Assembly (NCBI GenBank): GCA_018063485.1
Contig: JAGPBG010000118.1
Coordinates: 1 to 6,931, forward strand
Direction of reading: 5' to 3'
From: Cypionkella sp.
Lineage (GTDB): Bacteria; Pseudomonadota; Alphaproteobacteria; Rhodobacterales; Rhodobacteraceae
Length of the DNA stretch: 6,931 nucleotides
The position numbers and the translations under genes were made by a program. This document shows, one piece after another, positions 5,021 through 6,931 of the stretch (position 1 is the first letter of the stretch; the number at the start of each line of letters is the position of its first letter). The notes beneath the pieces were generated by a model that had not been told where the DNA came from, did no database searches, and was given only the letters and a program-made list of their open reading frames with translations.

Positions 5021-6157
5021 ATGCCCATTTTCGCTCTCCTCACCCGTGCCCGGCCCGCCTTGGCGGTTTTTGCGGCCATGGGCATCTTGTGGGGCACCTT
5101 TGCCGCCGATCTGCCCGATATCAAGACAATGCTCGGCGTGGACGAATCCCGGCTGGGGTTGTTGATGTTTCTCACCCCGATTGCGGCGGTGTTGTCGATG
5201 CTGATCGCGCCTGCGGCGGGAGTGGCTTTTGGGCGGGTGGCGCTGCCGGTCGCCTCGGTGCTGATGTGCGCGGGTTTTGTGTTGCCGGGGCAGATGACAT
5301 CGGTCTGGCTCTTTCCCGTCGCCATGCTGGCGGCAGGGGCAGGCACCGGGCTGACCGATGTGTTGATGAACGCCCGCGTAGCCGATCTGGAAAACCGTGG
5401 CCCGCCGATGATGAATCTGTGCCATGCCGCCTATTCCTTTGGCTATGCCGGGGGCGCTGTCTGCACCGGTATTTTGCGCGACAATGGCTATGGCCCGTCG
5501 GTGGTGTTTGCGCTGATGGCCAGCGTGGCGCTGGTGCTGGCCCTGTGCAGTTATGAATCCGATGGCCGAATCGAGGGGTTGAGCAAACCCAGTGGCGGCG
5601 GCTCTGGCCTTGGCCTCGTGCCATTGATCGGCGGCGGGATGGTGTTCATCGCCTTTCTGACCGAGAACGCCGCAGAAAACTGGTCGGCGCTGCACATCGA
5701 GAAAACCCTTGGCGGATCGCCCGCGCATGGCGCGATGGGGCCCGCGATTATGGCGATCACCATGGGCATCTCGCGGCTGTTCGGCCAGGGGCTGGCGCTA
5801 CGGGCATCGGCTGAACGGTTGCTGCTGGGCGGCGCGGTCATCTCGGCCCTTGGCGCGATGACGGCAGCACTCGCCATCAGCCCCATCATGGCCTATGCGG
5901 GTTTTGTGGTGATGGGCATTGGCTCATCGGTGATCGCGCCCACCGCATTTTCGCTGGTGGGCCAAAGAGCCGACCCCAAGGCCCGCGCCCGCGCCGTCGC
6001 CCGCGCCACATTGATCGGCTATTTCGGCTATTTCTTCGGCCCGCCGATGTTTGGCTTTATCGCCGGACATGCGGGCCTGCGCTTTGCCTTTGTGCTGGCG
6101 GCACTGATGCTGGCATTCATCCCGATATTAAGCCGCGTCTTGCGGCGAAATTCCTAA
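5021..6157 (+). CDS. MFS transporter, YbjJ-like
   Basis: The 378-residue product is a hydrophobic polytopic inner-membrane protein with the length and helix pattern of a 12-segment major facilitator carrier. Predicted segments start at about 12-28, 46-70, 74-90, 96-116, 135-152 and 160-178. A polar, Gly/Ser-rich central loop runs from about 180 to 196. The second half has helices at about 198-214, 239-256, 266-286, 289-312, 329-348 and 353-373. Features resembling the E. coli YbjJ group are AADLPDIKTMLGVDESRLGLLMF near the first loop, GTGLTDVLMNARVADLE (108-124) and FLTENAAENWSALHIE (212-227). The family's substrates are not well defined and nothing nearby names one. The ATG at 5021 gives a short N-terminus but has no clear Shine-Dalgarno; the next in-frame ATG (5078) would cut into the first helix. 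Its stop overlaps the stop of convergent lldD by 4 bp, with no terminator visible. Family call is good; substrate is unknown. Confidence 0.88.
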   Translation: MPIFALLTRARPALAVFAAMGILWGTFAADLPDIKTMLGVDESRLGLLMFLTPIAAVLSMLIAPAAGVAFGRVALPVASVLMCAGFVLPGQMTSVWLFPVAMLAAGAGTGLTDVLMNARVADLENRGPPMMNLCHAAYSFGYAGGAVCTGILRDNGYGPSVVFALMASVALVLALCSYESDGRIEGLSKPSGGGSGLGLVPLIGGGMVFIAFLTENAAENWSALHIEKTLGGSPAHGAMGPAIMAITMGISRLFGQGLALRASAERLLLGGAVISALGAMTAALAISPIMAYAGFVVMGIGSSVIAPTAFSLVGQRADPKARARAVARATLIGYFGYFFGPPMFGFIAGHAGLRFAFVLAALMLAFIPILSRVLRRNS

Positions 6158-6931
6158 ACCCATTCGCCCTCAAAATCCGATGGCACCAGCACATGCTCGC
6201 GCGACAGATCGCGTGCCTTTTGCACGCCGCAAAGCGCCATCGAAACGTCCAGCTCTTTATGGATCACCTCCAGCGCCTTGGTCACACCCGCCTGGCCTGC
6301 AGCCCCCAACCCATAGATATAGCTGCGCCCGATAAAGGTGGATTTCGCGCCCAAAGCCAGTGCCTTCAAGACGTCCTGGCCCGAGCGGATGCCAGAATCG
6401 AGATAAATCTCGGTCTGATCGCCCACCGCCTTGACGATCGAAGGCAGCATGCGGATCGACGAGATCGCCCCATCCAACTGCCGCCCGCCATGGTTCGACA
6501 CGATCATCGCATCGGCGCCCACATCGGCGGCCATGCGGGCATCCTCGGCATCCAGAATTCCCTTGAGGATCAGCTTGCCGCCCCATTGATCCTTGATCCG
6601 GCGCACCTTGTCCCAAGTCAGCAATGGGTCGAATTGTTCATTGGTCCAGGCCGTCAGATTGGCCAGATCAGTCACACCCTTGGCATGGCCCACAATATTG
6701 CGGAAGGTCCGGCGTGGCGTGGCGAGCATGCCCAAAGACCAGCGCGGCTTCAGCATCATGTCGACGATATTGGGCAAGGTCAATCGCGGTGGCGTGGTCA
6801 GCCCGTTCTTCAAATCCTTGTGCCGCTGCCCCAGAATTTGCAGATCCAGCGTCAGTACCAGCGCCGAGCATCTGGCCGCCCGTGCCCGCTCGATGATCGC
6901 ATCGACGAACTCCTGGTCTTTAATCACATAA
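6154..6931 (-). CDS. lldD: FMN-dependent L-lactate dehydrogenase (alpha-hydroxy-acid oxidase family), 5' truncated by the window
   Basis: The product oxidises L-lactate to pyruvate and passes electrons from FMN to the membrane quinone pool, allowing growth on lactate. About 258 C-terminal residues are visible of an expected 380-390. The frame is open to the window edge and the first visible residues YVIKDQEF are internal family sequence, so the GTG at 6927 is not a start. Counting that Val as 1, flavin and active-site motifs are LTLD (Asp28), LILKGI (Lys122), SNHGGRQLD with catalytic His146 and substrate Arg149, LDSGIRSGQDV (176-186) and FIGRSYIYGLGAAGQAGV (198-215). QRHKDLKNGL (34-43) is typical of the LldD branch rather than glycolate oxidase. 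The N-terminal substrate-binding Tyr and Arg are outside the window, so related 2-hydroxyacid dehydrogenases cannot be fully excluded. It converges on the MFS gene with stop codons sharing ctaa. Confidence 0.93.
   Translation of the reverse strand, partial: YVIKDQEFVDAIIERARAARCSALVLTLDLQILGQRHKDLKNGLTTPPRLTLPNIVDMMLKPRWSLGMLATPRRTFRNIVGHAKGVTDLANLTAWTNEQFDPLLTWDKVRRIKDQWGGKLILKGILDAEDARMAADVGADAMIVSNHGGRQLDGAISSIRMLPSIVKAVGDQTEIYLDSGIRSGQDVLKALALGAKSTFIGRSYIYGLGAAGQAGVTKALEVIHKELDVSMALCGVQKARDLSREHVLVPSDFEGEWV

Noticed and set aside
4958..5728. A 256-codon open frame on the minus strand opposite the MFS gene
   Set aside because: Its product is a His/Gln/Arg/Lys-rich, low-complexity sequence without a domain, typical of the antisense of a GC-rich membrane-protein gene; the plus-strand MFS reading is clear.

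Overview
The window looks like core chromosome of an alphaproteobacterium, most likely Rhodobacteraceae (Rhodobacter/Roseobacter group). The evidence is GC-rich, strongly codon-biased genes and recognisable protein variants: an L25/Ctc long-form ribosomal protein starting MAREIPDL, a Pth with a Pro/Lys-rich tail, a YbjJ-like MFS carrier and an LldD-type lactate dehydrogenase. No rRNA, tRNA, CRISPR array, intact insertion sequence, phage gene or toxin/defence system is visible.

Layout, left to right. (1) The 3' half of selD (selenide, water dikinase, +) converges on and overlaps selU/mnmH (tRNA 2-selenouridine synthase, -). SelD makes selenophosphate and SelU uses it to modify the tRNA wobble base, so this is a selenium-to-tRNA module. 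(2) Divergent from selU is a small secreted DUF1287-family protein (+). It appears to have lost about 70 internal residues in frame. (3) It converges on pth (peptidyl-tRNA hydrolase, -). (4) A 356-nt non-coding stretch follows, with a perfect 13-bp inverted repeat (arms 143 nt apart) and two hairpins. (5) A glycosyltransferase of the Glyco_tranf_2_4 type (+) comes next and ends in a very strong bidirectional terminator. (6) This terminator is shared with rplY (L25/Ctc, -). rplY and pth are often neighbours on one strand in proteobacteria; here the opposite-strand glycosyltransferase and the repeat-bearing spacer lie between them. (7) A divergent MFS transporter (+) runs into (8) lldD (FMN-dependent L-lactate dehydrogenase, -, 5' end outside the window), with stop codons overlapping by 4 bp.

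The gene organisation is mostly short single-gene units in convergent or divergent pairs, with no long operon. Pth (recycling of peptidyl-tRNA), L25 (5S rRNA binding) and SelU (tRNA modification) form a loose translation theme. The glycosyltransferase, carrier and lactate dehydrogenase have no evident link to it. I do not see a convincing new multi-gene system. The two points most worth a second look are the internally deleted DUF1287 protein and the inverted-repeat segment between pth and the glycosyltransferase.
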